A program made the translations under genes and the position numbers. Of a DNA stretch of 64,000 bases, positions 35,521 through 43,437 are shown in pieces. The stretch comes from Yoonia sp. I 8.24 (lineage in GTDB: Bacteria; Pseudomonadota; Alphaproteobacteria; Rhodobacterales; Rhodobacteraceae). The notes below the pieces were generated by a model. The model was not told the DNA's origin. It saw only the letters and a program-made list of their open reading frames with translations, and ran no database searches. Every line of letters starts with the position of its first letter. The first letter of the stretch is position 1. The DNA is taken from positions 124,001 through 188,000 of the forward strand of contig NZ_JACXGQ010000004.1 of NCBI RefSeq assembly GCF_022096995.1, given 5' to 3'.

Positions 35521-36471
35521 ATGAATTTAAACGGGCTGAAATATTTTCTCGAGGTTGCGAAGTGTAAATCAATACGCAGGGCTGCCGAACGACAACATAT
35601 CGCTGCCTCGGCAATAAGCAGGCAAATATCAGCGCTGGAACACGAACTGGATTGCGTGCTGCTGGATCGTCGTTCTGACGGCGTAACTTTAACCGAAGCA
35701 GGCGTGCGTCTTTGGAAACACGGATTAAAGATTGAAGCGCAATTGCGGTTGGTTCAGTCCGATATCGACGATTTAAAAGCACTGCACCGCGGTGCGATCC
35801 GCATCACTACCGTCGAAGGTATTACCGAAAATTTCCTGCCCGAGGTTTTGACCGAATTTAATCAACTATATCCTGACGTGATCTTTGAAACCACCGTCGC
35901 AAGCAGAGACGAGACCGTCGATGCGCTTGATCGATACGACGCAGATATTGGCTTTGTCTACGACTTTTCAAACCACCATGCGATCGAGACTTTCGCAGAT
36001 TATCGGCAGGCCCTTATTCCATTTGTACCAACAGATCACGTACTCAGCGATGGCCAGGAAATTGGACTGGCTGAATTGCTAGAGTACGATCATGTTTTGC
36101 CCGATGATAGTTTTGGCATTAGTCAATTGATCAAGAGAGTCGCAAAAAAGGAAAAAGCCAAGGTCGCGCCGCGCACTGTTAGCAACAGCCTTCAATTTTT
36201 GCGCAGTTACGCAATACGCAACAACGCGGTATTTTTTGTTCCTGTGCAAGCCGTTTATAGCGAAGTCACAGGAAACGCGCTTGCGCCAGTTAATCTGCAA
36301 TGCCCTGCCTTCGCGCACCGCCGTCTTTCAATTGCGCGTAGGCGACAACGCTCGCTTTCTCCCGCAACGACGCTATTTGCGAAATTTGCGGAAGAACATT
36401 TTATGGATTGGGAAGCGCGAGATGCCTCTGCTCTTACCGCTGCACGCCAAAAATGGTGGGCGCCAGCGTAA
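35521..36471 (+). CDS. LysR-family transcriptional regulator
   Basis: A 316-aa regulator with an N-terminal winged helix-turn-helix (MNLNGLKYFLEVAKCKSIRR, then AAERQHIAASAISRQISALE, residues 1-60) and an effector domain from about residue 90. I start at ATG 35521; the longer upstream frame runs through the intergenic region. Divergent from the TRAP/amidase operon, it most likely controls that operon in response to the imported compound. Its stop lies 2 bases from the convergent RidA gene. Confidence 0.9.
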   Translation: MNLNGLKYFLEVAKCKSIRRAAERQHIAASAISRQISALEHELDCVLLDRRSDGVTLTEAGVRLWKHGLKIEAQLRLVQSDIDDLKALHRGAIRITTVEGITENFLPEVLTEFNQLYPDVIFETTVASRDETVDALDRYDADIGFVYDFSNHHAIETFADYRQALIPFVPTDHVLSDGQEIGLAELLEYDHVLPDDSFGISQLIKRVAKKEKAKVAPRTVSNSLQFLRSYAIRNNAVFFVPVQAVYSEVTGNALAPVNLQCPAFAHRRLSIARRRQRSLSPATTLFAKFAEEHFMDWEARDASALTAARQKWWAPA

Positions 36472-36473
36472 TC

Positions 36474-36971
36474 CTATTCAGACTTCAGAAGAACAGTCAT
36501 TTCTGCTTCAATTGGGGCATCCAAACCTAATTCATTTTGGAACAATGCGGCGCGCGCATGTTTGCCACGCTCTTCTCCCAAAAGCGCAACATAAAGATCA
36601 GATGCGCCATTTAGAACCAAATGCGCCTCGGTAAACCCTGGTGCAGAATTGACGTAGCCAACCATTTTGACGATGCGTTCAATCCGGTCCAAATCGCCGA
36701 TGGCTTTTTTCATCAATGCAAGATGGTTTAGTGCCATCAATTTCGCAGATTCATACCCTTGCGCGATGGTCAGCTCACCACCCAATTTGCCCTTGATCGG
36801 CATGATATCGTTATCGTTATCATCACGGATCGTTCCCAACGTGCCTGAAACATACAACATATTCCCAACCTGTGAAGCCGGCAGGTAGTTCCCAATCGGG
36901 CGCGGTGGTGGTGGCAACTTCAAGCCAAGTTCTTCGAGTTTGCGTTCTAAGACACCAACGGTTTCAGACAT
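36474..36971 (-). CDS. RidA/YjgF-family protein
   Basis: A 165-aa member of the Rid family (reactive enamine/imine deaminases; some branches have other hydrolase roles). Seen: LKLPPPPRPIGNYLPASQVG near residue 18, NMLYVSGTLG near 37 and MVGYVNSAPGF near 108. The start with AAGGAA upstream is ATG 36971. It is longer than archetypal RidA (about 130 aa) and belongs to the longer subgroup often found in catabolic clusters. Beside the amidase/TRAP/LysR genes it may process an unstable nitrogenous intermediate. Confidence 0.85.
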   Translation of the reverse strand: MSETVGVLERKLEELGLKLPPPPRPIGNYLPASQVGNMLYVSGTLGTIRDDNDNDIMPIKGKLGGELTIAQGYESAKLMALNHLALMKKAIGDLDRIERIVKMVGYVNSAPGFTEAHLVLNGASDLYVALLGEERGKHARAALFQNELGLDAPIEAEMTVLLKSE

Positions 36972-37218
36972 GAGTATTCCTTTTTTCAACGATGTTTCAT
37001 TTGAAACTATGGTGACACTTGAAATACAGGTAGAGCCCATCTGGCAGGGATGCATTGCCAAAACAGCAACATCAAAAAAGAGGTGCGATACCGGAAACGT
37101 TGTGAAAAGAGTTGAAACTGAACATCCTCCAGCGAGCGGCCTCTTCTAAGTTCAATTGACACCTGCTTTCGCGACTACAGCGAATGTCTCACTCCTCCCA
37201 TAAAGCTGAACAGCCCCA
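36972..37218. other. intergenic region
   Basis: No supported gene between ridA and the phage spanin remnant. The only frames here lack motifs. Confidence 0.4.
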
Positions 37219-37449
37219 TCACCCCTCCCCCTCACATTCCCGATCCCAGCTGATGTTTGTCTTAAAATCCCGCCGCAGGTTCCAGGGCGCATTGGCGGCG
37301 CGCCAGTTGAGCTCTTCTTGCGTGAAGCGTCGCGGCTCTTCGATGTCGCAGAAGCCTGCCGCACCGTCTGGCACCAGGATCGGTTTAGGGGCGCAGCCAG
37401 TGATCAGGGACAGCGATGAGATCAGCATCAGGTATTTGGTCAACGGCAT
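37219..37449 (-). CDS. Rz1-like outer-membrane spanin lipoprotein (phage remnant)
   Basis: From ATG 37449 a 76-aa protein starts with a lipoprotein signal (MPLTKYLMLISSLSLITGCA, lipobox ITGC, Cys at 19). It is followed by a short Pro-rich part and the segment CDIEEPRRFTQEELNWRAAN. This resembles Rz1-like lysis lipoproteins of alphaproteobacterial phages. An Rz-like frame runs through the same DNA in another reading frame (37385-37579), the classical overlapping spanin arrangement. The longer frame up to 37578 joins this to the end of a broken nuclease gene. Recognition of the family is from memory of similar prophage genes, so moderate. Confidence 0.55.
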   Translation of the reverse strand: MPLTKYLMLISSLSLITGCAPKPILVPDGAAGFCDIEEPRRFTQEELNWRAANAPWNLRRDFKTNISWDRECEGEG

Positions 37450-37579
37450 GGTCAGACCCTTTGTCATCCAGGAGTGTTTGTAGCCGCCCGCCACATACGG
37501 AAAGCTGGAGGTGCAGATTGTCCAGGGCGCGTTGCAAGGCATCCCGATCGTTGCGCAGAGCGCCTGCATATTCATCATT
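37385..37579 (-). pseudogene. Rz-like inner spanin fragment, overlapping Rz1 in another frame
   Basis: Reading the minus strand one base off the Rz1 frame gives EYAGALRNDRDALQRALDNL, then HLQLSVCGGRLQTLLDDKG, ending at TAA (37385-37387). This is the coiled, charged C-terminal look of an Rz inner spanin. A TGA at 37580-37582 and the absence of a start codon show that the front half is gone. The fragment is what remains of a phage lysis cassette. Confidence 0.5.
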
Positions 37580-37650
37580 TCAAAGAAAAAGCCTCTTGTG
37601 GCAGTGTTCGTAAACTTGATGTCAATCCGCCTCCTTCCTTGATGAATCTC

Positions 37651-37694
37651 AGCCTCTTTCAGCGGGCAACTAAGCCTCTTTCAGCGGGCAACTA
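37651..37694. repeat. perfect 22-bp tandem duplication
   Basis: Bases 37651-37672 are repeated exactly at 37673-37694 (each begins AGCCTCTTTC and ends GGGCAACTA). Because 22 is not a multiple of 3, the duplication shifts the reading frame of the minus-strand gene crossing it and creates its stop codon (TAG, 37670-37672). Confidence 0.95.
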
Positions 37695-38746
37695 AGCCCC
37701 GGATAGAATAAAAATGAGCAAATTCCCAAAGTCAGATTGTGATATCTAGTCGCTGCCTCATGCCCAAGCGGCATCGCCGTCAAAAGTTCGATCAGCGTTC
37801 TTGCAAACACTCGTTCATCAAAGTTGCTTTGAGCGACAACTCTCGCAAAATCTTCATTTGAAAGCGGACCTTCTGCGCCCTTCAAGTTCTTATAAAATTC
37901 TAAGACCTCTGGGTGATCAAGAACGAATTGCGCCAGATCATTTTTGATGAAGGGGTGGATGTCCTTCACAGATTCTTTGGTTACATATGTTGTGCCGTCC
38001 TTATAGGATTTGACAAGTGCACCGCCTGCTTGATGATACTCGGCTTTCAGGAATTCAAGCATATGGTGGGTGTAGAATTCTTGACTGTTGAGGGCCAAAT
38101 GGTGCCTCACCGATAGTTTGGGAACCAGCAAAATTGGCGTCCCATCGTATGTGGGTAAGTTCAAGGTTACAGACTGCCAGTCACGCGTTTGCGCGTTCCA
38201 TATCGGGCCTAGGCTGTTCGTCGGGTGTGTTTCAATTTCATAGAGTTCGCATTGCTGGACAGTATAGTCGGCCAGTTGTTGGCGAAGTACGTTAGTAGTT
38301 AGGTCCGAAATCGTATCAGGTCCGATATATTTGATGAAAAGCTCGGCCTCCGCGACATCTGCCAACACGCCTGTTTCGAAGGCACGGCTGTTAACAATCG
38401 AGTTTGTGAGGCTTCTAGCTTTCTGTTCTCCAATCGCACGTCCCCGTGGCCTTCCTTGTGATACACCAAATCTAGTCTCATTTGGCTCATGCAAATTGCT
38501 GAGTAAATGAGTGGCACGCGCATCATTACCTTCCCGTAGAGCATTGAGAACTTCAGTGAAGAATGATCTGATTTGTCCGATGCAGAGGTCGGACCAGTCA
38601 TCAGATTTGAGCTGTATGGCATAGGGGTCGAGGTAAAGCGGAACGTCGCGAGTTAACTCTACGTCTACGAAATCTAGTTGCGACTGTGAATTGGCTAACG
38701 AATAAACTTGGGAAAAGCGGGGCAAATCAAATCCTTCAGGGGGCAA
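37670..38746 (-). pseudogene. truncated PD-(D/E)XK-like nuclease/defence protein, broken by a 22-bp duplication
   Basis: A 358-aa frame ends FYPGLSCPLKEA at the first copy of the 22-bp repeat. With one copy removed, translation continues ...PLKEAEIHQGRRRIDIKF, then TNTATRGFFFEMMNMQ. That is the start of a PD-(D/E)XK-type catalytic domain of a large uncharacterised family I associate with restriction/defence islands. After MMNMQ the DNA changes to phage spanin sequence, so the expected ExK part (such as ECKNY) is missing. The N-terminal region (VYSLANSQSQLDFVDVELTR) is intact. So two lesions are visible: a frameshifting duplication and loss of the 3' end. Not expected to be an active nuclease. 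Confidence 0.65.
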
Positions 38747-39357
38747 TTTCTAACAACCATAGGTGAAGTGTCCGGTCATATCCAATCTTTCGACGACATT
38801 TGCGGAGCCAAGAGTATTTCATCAGCTTACGTAGGGTCGTTTGCGGGAGGGGACGAAATGACACTCCAAGCAACTTGTCAATCTGTCCTAATTGAATCTA
38901 CTTAGGTTCTTGCCGTCCAAGTCGTTGATTTGTTTGGGCCGGAAACCGCCCCAATCAGACAACTGTTTTATTGGGACAGGACGTGGTGAGCAGACGTTCG
39001 TTGCCCGCCATGCGAACTCACAGATCGCGGACTTTCCCGACATTGACGTTTTTGCGTGTTGCTGACGCAGCATTTACCTTCAGATGCGGCGTATTTTGCC
39101 GTAAAGAAGCATGTGCGGCCATAGCGGGCATCGAAAGCCAGTCCGATGGCTCGAATTCAATCGGCCCTTTCGCCGAGAGCGGGATCGACAATCAAGGCGC
39201 GGGGCTGAGCATTCACTAAGGTCTTCGAGGCAAATATCAGCAAGGATAGCGATCCGAATATCAGCAAGGATAGCGATCCGACATATGCCGCAGGTGGGAA
39301 GGCCCGAACGCGCATGAAACGTCCGTTGAAACGCGAGGGGGCCTGTCCCGCCTTTGC
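38747..39357. other. non-coding or decayed region with a 24-bp tandem duplication
   Basis: No intact gene. A frame at 38971-39219 (MGQDVVSRRSLPAMRTHRSR...) resembles sequences often translated from non-coding Roseobacter DNA rather than a real protein. Near 39215-39370 another frame (KVFEANISKDSDP...) contains the in-frame 24-bp duplication but has a stop just upstream and no start. Confidence 0.5.
39233..39280. repeat. perfect 24-bp tandem duplication
   Basis: Bases 39233-39256 are repeated exactly at 39257-39280 (each begins AATATCAGC and ends GCGATCCG). It lies about 1.6 kb from the 22-bp tandem duplication in the same island. Confidence 0.95.
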
Positions 39358-40698
39358 TTACCGCATATTGAAAAGCTCCTGATGGTAGCGCCGGGAAGGA
39401 AGGCCGTTCTTTGCGAGATCATCGCGCAGGCTTGTTCCGAAAGCCGCAGGGCCGCAGAACCAGACCGAGGCCGTGTTCCAATCCGGCACCATCTCGCGCA
39501 GACGGTCGCCGGTCAGCATTCCGTCACGGTCATCGACCATCAGATGCAGCCGGACCCCTGCCGCCTTGGCATCCGCCGTCAGAAGCGCGCGCGCCTCGTC
39601 GGAAGTCTTGGGCGTGGAGTGGATCAGGTCGATGGTGCCGGTATTGCCCATAAGAGCAAGCTGCTTCATCCGCGCGATAAACGGGGTGATCCCGATGCCG
39701 CCGCCGATCCAGATCTGACGGCTCTCGGTGTCATGGAAGGTGAAGCGGCCATAAGGGCCTTCCACCATCGCCGCACCACCGATGGAGAGCGTGTCGGCCA
39801 TCAGGTTGGTGTAATCGCCAAGGGCCTTTGTGCTGAAACTGATCTTGCGTGTTTGGGGATCCCAAGCCGAGGCCATCGTAAAGGGGTGTTTGCCTTCACG
39901 CTTGTCGAAGGTGACAAAGGCGAACTGACCTGCGTCATGCCCTTTCCAGCCGTCTTCCAAAGTAATGTCGATCTCCGTAACGCGCATGTCGGGGAAGCTG
40001 TGGATCCTGTCGATCAGGCCGTGAACCCGTTTCGAGCGACCGATCTGACGGGTGAGTGCCAGAACGGCAGAGATCACGCCGCCCAGCATCAGCGCGCCAG
40101 AGATCACGCCCAGCGGCTGTGTCCAACTGTCAAAATTCATTAACACGATGGAATGGCCCACCAGCGCCAGATAGGCGATTGCGATCAGCGTGTGGGTGGA
40201 GACAAAGAGCTTATAGGGAAAGCGCTTGATCAGGGCGAGAGCGATCAGCACGACGGTCGCATAAAAAGCCCATTCGCCTACGGCTTCGGCCGTTCCACGC
40301 ATGCTGTTCAGGAATTCCTGAATGGCGGGCAGCTCGGGCATGCCTGCGGGTGGACCACCACGCTCGGGCCGGTCCATCAGCCCCCATTGCACCGCCCATT
40401 TCGGCCCCTTTGCAGCGACCCAGTGCAGGGGTGCAGCGACCAGTGCGAAGATGCCCAGCCATTTGTGCAGGCGGTAAGATTTGTCCAACCCATTAAGCCA
40501 TGGCTCCAACCACTTGGCGCGCGCCGCGAGGATCATTGCGACGCTCATGGCGCCAATAGCCATAACGCCGGAGTATTGCAGAAAGAGGTTCCGGGCCGAT
40601 TGAAAACCCGTTATCTCGGGAAAGGGCAGGTTTGCGGCGACCCACAGCGCGGTCAGCACGCCAAGTATGCTCCAAAGAGCGATTCTTATATTTTTCAT
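39358..40698 (-). CDS. ferric-reductase-like transmembrane flavohaem oxidoreductase
   Basis: A 446-aa NOX/FRE-type protein. The N-terminal half has about six membrane segments with candidate haem histidines in HKWLGIFALVAAPLHWV (about residues 78-94) and STHTLIAIAYLALVGHS (about 172-188). The C-terminal half is an FAD/NAD(P) reductase with HPFTMASAW (flavin) near 278, GPYGRFTF near 322 and the NAD motif GGGIGITPFIA near 342. It passes electrons from cytoplasmic NAD(P)H across the membrane to ferric iron, oxygen or another acceptor. It lies downstream of the lipocalin/FAD-oxidoreductase genes on the same strand but after a strong terminator, so it is probably a separate transcript of the same module. 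Confidence 0.87.
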   Translation of the reverse strand: MKNIRIALWSILGVLTALWVAANLPFPEITGFQSARNLFLQYSGVMAIGAMSVAMILAARAKWLEPWLNGLDKSYRLHKWLGIFALVAAPLHWVAAKGPKWAVQWGLMDRPERGGPPAGMPELPAIQEFLNSMRGTAEAVGEWAFYATVVLIALALIKRFPYKLFVSTHTLIAIAYLALVGHSIVLMNFDSWTQPLGVISGALMLGGVISAVLALTRQIGRSKRVHGLIDRIHSFPDMRVTEIDITLEDGWKGHDAGQFAFVTFDKREGKHPFTMASAWDPQTRKISFSTKALGDYTNLMADTLSIGGAAMVEGPYGRFTFHDTESRQIWIGGGIGITPFIARMKQLALMGNTGTIDLIHSTPKTSDEARALLTADAKAAGVRLHLMVDDRDGMLTGDRLREMVPDWNTASVWFCGPAAFGTSLRDDLAKNGLPSRRYHQELFNMR

Positions 40699-40739
40699 GG
40701 AGCTATTCCTGAAATGGGTTGAATTGAGTTACAGGCTTG

Positions 40740-40775
40740 CATGTAGAAAACGCGGCCGGTCATAGCTTCTACATG
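40740..40775. promoter_or_regulatory. candidate operator upstream of the ferric-reductase-like gene
   Basis: CATGTAGAA (40740-40748) and TTCTACATG (40767-40775) are perfect 9-bp inverted arms around 18 bases, about 40 bases upstream of the gene's start. Likely a dimeric regulator site; which regulator is unknown. Confidence 0.5.
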
Positions 40776-40993
40776 GCAGGAACGAAATTCCGTCGGCTGC
40801 CCCTGCTTTTTTTGATTTCGGTGCGCCCGGTCAACGTGACAACACCGACAGCGTTGTCCGCTTCGAATTTGATCCAGATTTGTTTGGACCGGCATTGTCG
40901 CAGAAATCGGGGCGTGATCGCACTCCCCCTTCCCCCGGACAGGCTTATCCTACGGGCGCTGTGACAGGTACTGGTCCGAGAGAGAGGCAAGAT

Positions 40994-41016
40994 GCCGGGG
41001 CATTGCTCGCCCCGGC
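40994..41016 (-). terminator. terminator after the cytoplasmic lipocalin-like gene
   Basis: GCCGGGGC (40994-41001) and GCCCCGGC (41009-41016) form a perfect 8-bp GC stem with a 7-base loop, starting 11 bases after the lipocalin-like stop. No T-run. Confidence 0.6.
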
Positions 41017-41026
41017 GGCGGCTCTT

Positions 41027-42037
41027 TCAGCCCTCGTACCCATTATACTTGTCATCTTCGCGAATGGTGAAGACGATCTCGTGTAGCGCTTGTGTCTTGA
41101 ACTCCTGCGTTTCGCCCGCTTTGGTGATCCGAATGGTCTCATTCCCAAGGTACCGGTAGGCAGGTTCCCCGTTGGGGGCGCATTCTTTCAAGGGCCGCTC
41201 GACCATAACAAGGTGGTCCTGGTCGATCTGGAACTCGATCTCGAAGTCGCCCTGCGAGGCCTTCATTTTGAGGGTCTTTCCATAAGGCAGTCCCAATTCG
41301 CTTTCGCTCGCAGGGACCATGTCTTCGACCGAACCGGTCATCGTCAGACCTTCACGGTTGAAAACCGGATCGATAACAGCGCCATCCTTGGAAAAGACGA
41401 GGCAGCTAAACTGTGGCGGGCCGTCGCGCAGGATCATGACCGAGTAATCGACGGAGTACTCAGGTGTGTGCAGCTTGCCCCAATACCAGTTGCGTTTTCC
41501 TGCGGACACAGGAACTTCGCCCCAGTTGTGATCGCGGTAACCGCTGCCTTTGACGGGTGTTTCAACGCCATCTTTGGTCAACATCCCTTCGACCCGCCCC
41601 TGCGGAACAGCAATGGTCCACCCCATGGCGGCCATCGCCATTTCTTGCGGGTTTTTACCGACCACCCAGGACGGGAAATCCTTGTAAAGTTTCAGGTGGA
41701 TCCCGTGACCATTGCACAGCGCCTTCATCTCGAAGTGGTCGCCTTGGTCGATGCAAAAATCATCACCCATGTGGACGTCGCATTTGTCGTAGGACAGGCT
41801 GACTTGATCCTCGGAATGGCGGACCAGCTCGCTGATTTCACGACCATCAGGCGCAAAGATATTCAGGCGCACGCTCGGCTGGCGCGGCGACAGACGGGTG
41901 TCATTGGTGGACCACATCACAACCACATGCTCGCCGCTGTCCAGCTCGGCATCGAAATACCACCATTCGAAATCCGTCTCCCGATTTTTCATTGGGAATG
42001 GCAAATGCATCGCGTCGTGTTTCAAAAAGTCAGTCAT
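41027..42037 (-). CDS. AttH/CrtC-type lipocalin-like protein, cytoplasmic
   Basis: A 336-aa protein with the hallmark motifs of the AttH / carotenoid-hydratase (CrtC) lipocalin-like family: EWWYFD (residues 24-29) and the central GYRDHNWG near 180. It has no signal peptide. I chose ATG 42037 because GGAGA lies 5 bases before it; an upstream ATG (42067) is the alternative. Members bind or hydrate hydrophobic molecules such as carotenoids; here no carotenoid genes are present. It is the paralog of the Tat-exported protein at 42228-43397, and the two are separated by a 10-bp-stem hairpin. Confidence 0.8.
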   Translation of the reverse strand: MTDFLKHDAMHLPFPMKNRETDFEWWYFDAELDSGEHVVVMWSTNDTRLSPRQPSVRLNIFAPDGREISELVRHSEDQVSLSYDKCDVHMGDDFCIDQGDHFEMKALCNGHGIHLKLYKDFPSWVVGKNPQEMAMAAMGWTIAVPQGRVEGMLTKDGVETPVKGSGYRDHNWGEVPVSAGKRNWYWGKLHTPEYSVDYSVMILRDGPPQFSCLVFSKDGAVIDPVFNREGLTMTGSVEDMVPASESELGLPYGKTLKMKASQGDFEIEFQIDQDHLVMVERPLKECAPNGEPAYRYLGNETIRITKAGETQEFKTQALHEIVFTIREDDKYNGYEG

Positions 42038-42184
42038 ATCAGTCTCCATATTTTGTGAGCCATTCAAGCGGGCTGGATCAGCCCTATCGGCCCAAAAAGC
42101 TTGTTGTATTTAGAAAGGAACAAATCCTCTCCGTCATGTTTGCCTGTCGTGTGGTTTTTACCCAGAGACTGGCTGTTAATGTGC

Positions 42185-42217
42185 GTCCCGTTTGTAACGA
42201 TCTTGCGCAAACGGGAC
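42185..42217 (-). terminator. intercistronic hairpin between the two lipocalin-like genes
   Basis: GTCCCGTTTG (42185-42194) and CAAACGGGAC (42208-42217) pair perfectly around 13 bases, just after the Tat-exported protein's stop. Probably an attenuator or a message-stabilising hairpin. Confidence 0.55.
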
Positions 42218-42227
42218 AAAGGGTGAC

Positions 42228-43397
42228 CTACAAGAGCCAGTTCGCTTCTGCTTTGGGGATCGCTTCCGAAAAGGACATTTCGTGAATGATGCTGCCGGTC
42301 GCGATCTCGACACCGCCCTCGAGCGGCACTGTCATTTTGATGTCGCCGCCAAGACGGATGTAACCCGGCTGAGCAGTTTCATCGGTCGGCTCTTGGTCGG
42401 AATTGAGCGCATCACTAAGCAGGTGATTGCCCGAAATCTCGATGCGTATCGTGTCGCCGTTGAAGGGCGTTTCAATCAGGAAGCCATCAGGCCAACCGTT
42501 TCCGGATTGCGGCGCGACATGAATTTCACCAACAAAGCTGTCCTCGAACTCACCCGTGCTCAGGAGAATTTTTTCGCCTTTCGCCAGCATGAACTTGCAC
42601 ACGACCTTGTCGCCATAGTCTGCGTTGTGCTGAATATACGAGAAGTTCAGCGTGAATTCCCCACATTCGGCGCGGCCCCAGTGCCAAGCTTTGAGAACGC
42701 CCTCGATGCCGGCATTGCCCCAGTTGTGGTCGTGATAGCCCTTGCCGTCTTCGATCGCGATCGTTTCGCCCGCGACTTGAATGGTGCCATTCACAACGGC
42801 GCGCGGCGCGGGCACGACATGGGCGTTAAACACCGTCAGAGCCTCATCGAAATACATTGCACCCGATCCTGCACGCCAGGATTCAACGGTCGCAACAAGC
42901 TCAAGGTCCACGACCAGATCTTCGTGCTCGGCATGCAGCTGCCAATTCGGGTAGCGGCCTTTGCACCAGTTGTTGCCCAGCTTAACGTCGCAGTGTTCTT
43001 TCGACGCAATGAATTCCACACCGGGGAACGGCACCTGAAAATCGCGGTTGGTGCCATCGGGGAGTTCGACGTTGAGCATCATCACCGGCGGCAGATCGGG
43101 GTTGTCCAAATTGATCAAGGGGCGGTCCATCAGGATCACCGCGGCTTTGAGGCCCGCATCGGTGAAGAGGTCAAAATACCACCACTCATAGTGGCGCGGA
43201 TTTCCGTCATTGTGATAGGCGTCATCGCGGTCGGTCACCACCTCTTGCGCCGCCTGATCGTAGAGGCCCGGTGCCTCGTAATTGCCGATCACGAATTTCG
43301 GCGTTTGGGCCATGGCCATGGAGCGCAAACCGGGCACGAGCAAGAAACCGGCTCCGAAAGCGGTTGAAGTCAAAAGGGATCTACGTGAGATTTCCAT
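42228..43397 (-). CDS. Tat-exported AttH/CrtC-type lipocalin-like protein
   Basis: A 389-aa protein with a twin-arginine signal (SRRSLL at residues 4-9, then a hydrophobic stretch ending MAMAQ near 31). The mature part carries EWWYFD (71-76) and GYHDHNWG near 220, shared with the cytoplasmic paralog. Tat export implies folding, or cofactor or ligand loading, before export to the periplasm. It lies 40 bases downstream of the FAD oxidoreductase gene, so the order oxidoreductase, exported lipocalin, cytoplasmic lipocalin forms one operon. Ligand unknown. Confidence 0.82.
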   Translation of the reverse strand: MEISRRSLLTSTAFGAGFLLVPGLRSMAMAQTPKFVIGNYEAPGLYDQAAQEVVTDRDDAYHNDGNPRHYEWWYFDLFTDAGLKAAVILMDRPLINLDNPDLPPVMMLNVELPDGTNRDFQVPFPGVEFIASKEHCDVKLGNNWCKGRYPNWQLHAEHEDLVVDLELVATVESWRAGSGAMYFDEALTVFNAHVVPAPRAVVNGTIQVAGETIAIEDGKGYHDHNWGNAGIEGVLKAWHWGRAECGEFTLNFSYIQHNADYGDKVVCKFMLAKGEKILLSTGEFEDSFVGEIHVAPQSGNGWPDGFLIETPFNGDTIRIEISGNHLLSDALNSDQEPTDETAQPGYIRLGGDIKMTVPLEGGVEIATGSIIHEMSFSEAIPKAEANWLL

Positions 43398-43437
43398 GGT
43401 CTTTCCTTTTGGATGTATTGGTTAAGTCGTGCGCTGA

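Noticed and set aside
38971-39219. 82-codon frame rich in Arg/Ser/Cys
   Set aside because: Looks like translated non-coding Roseobacter DNA; no ribosome site and no domain.
37651-39280. CRISPR-like repeats
   Set aside because: The two repeats are simple two-copy tandem duplications with no spacers between copies, and no cas genes are present.
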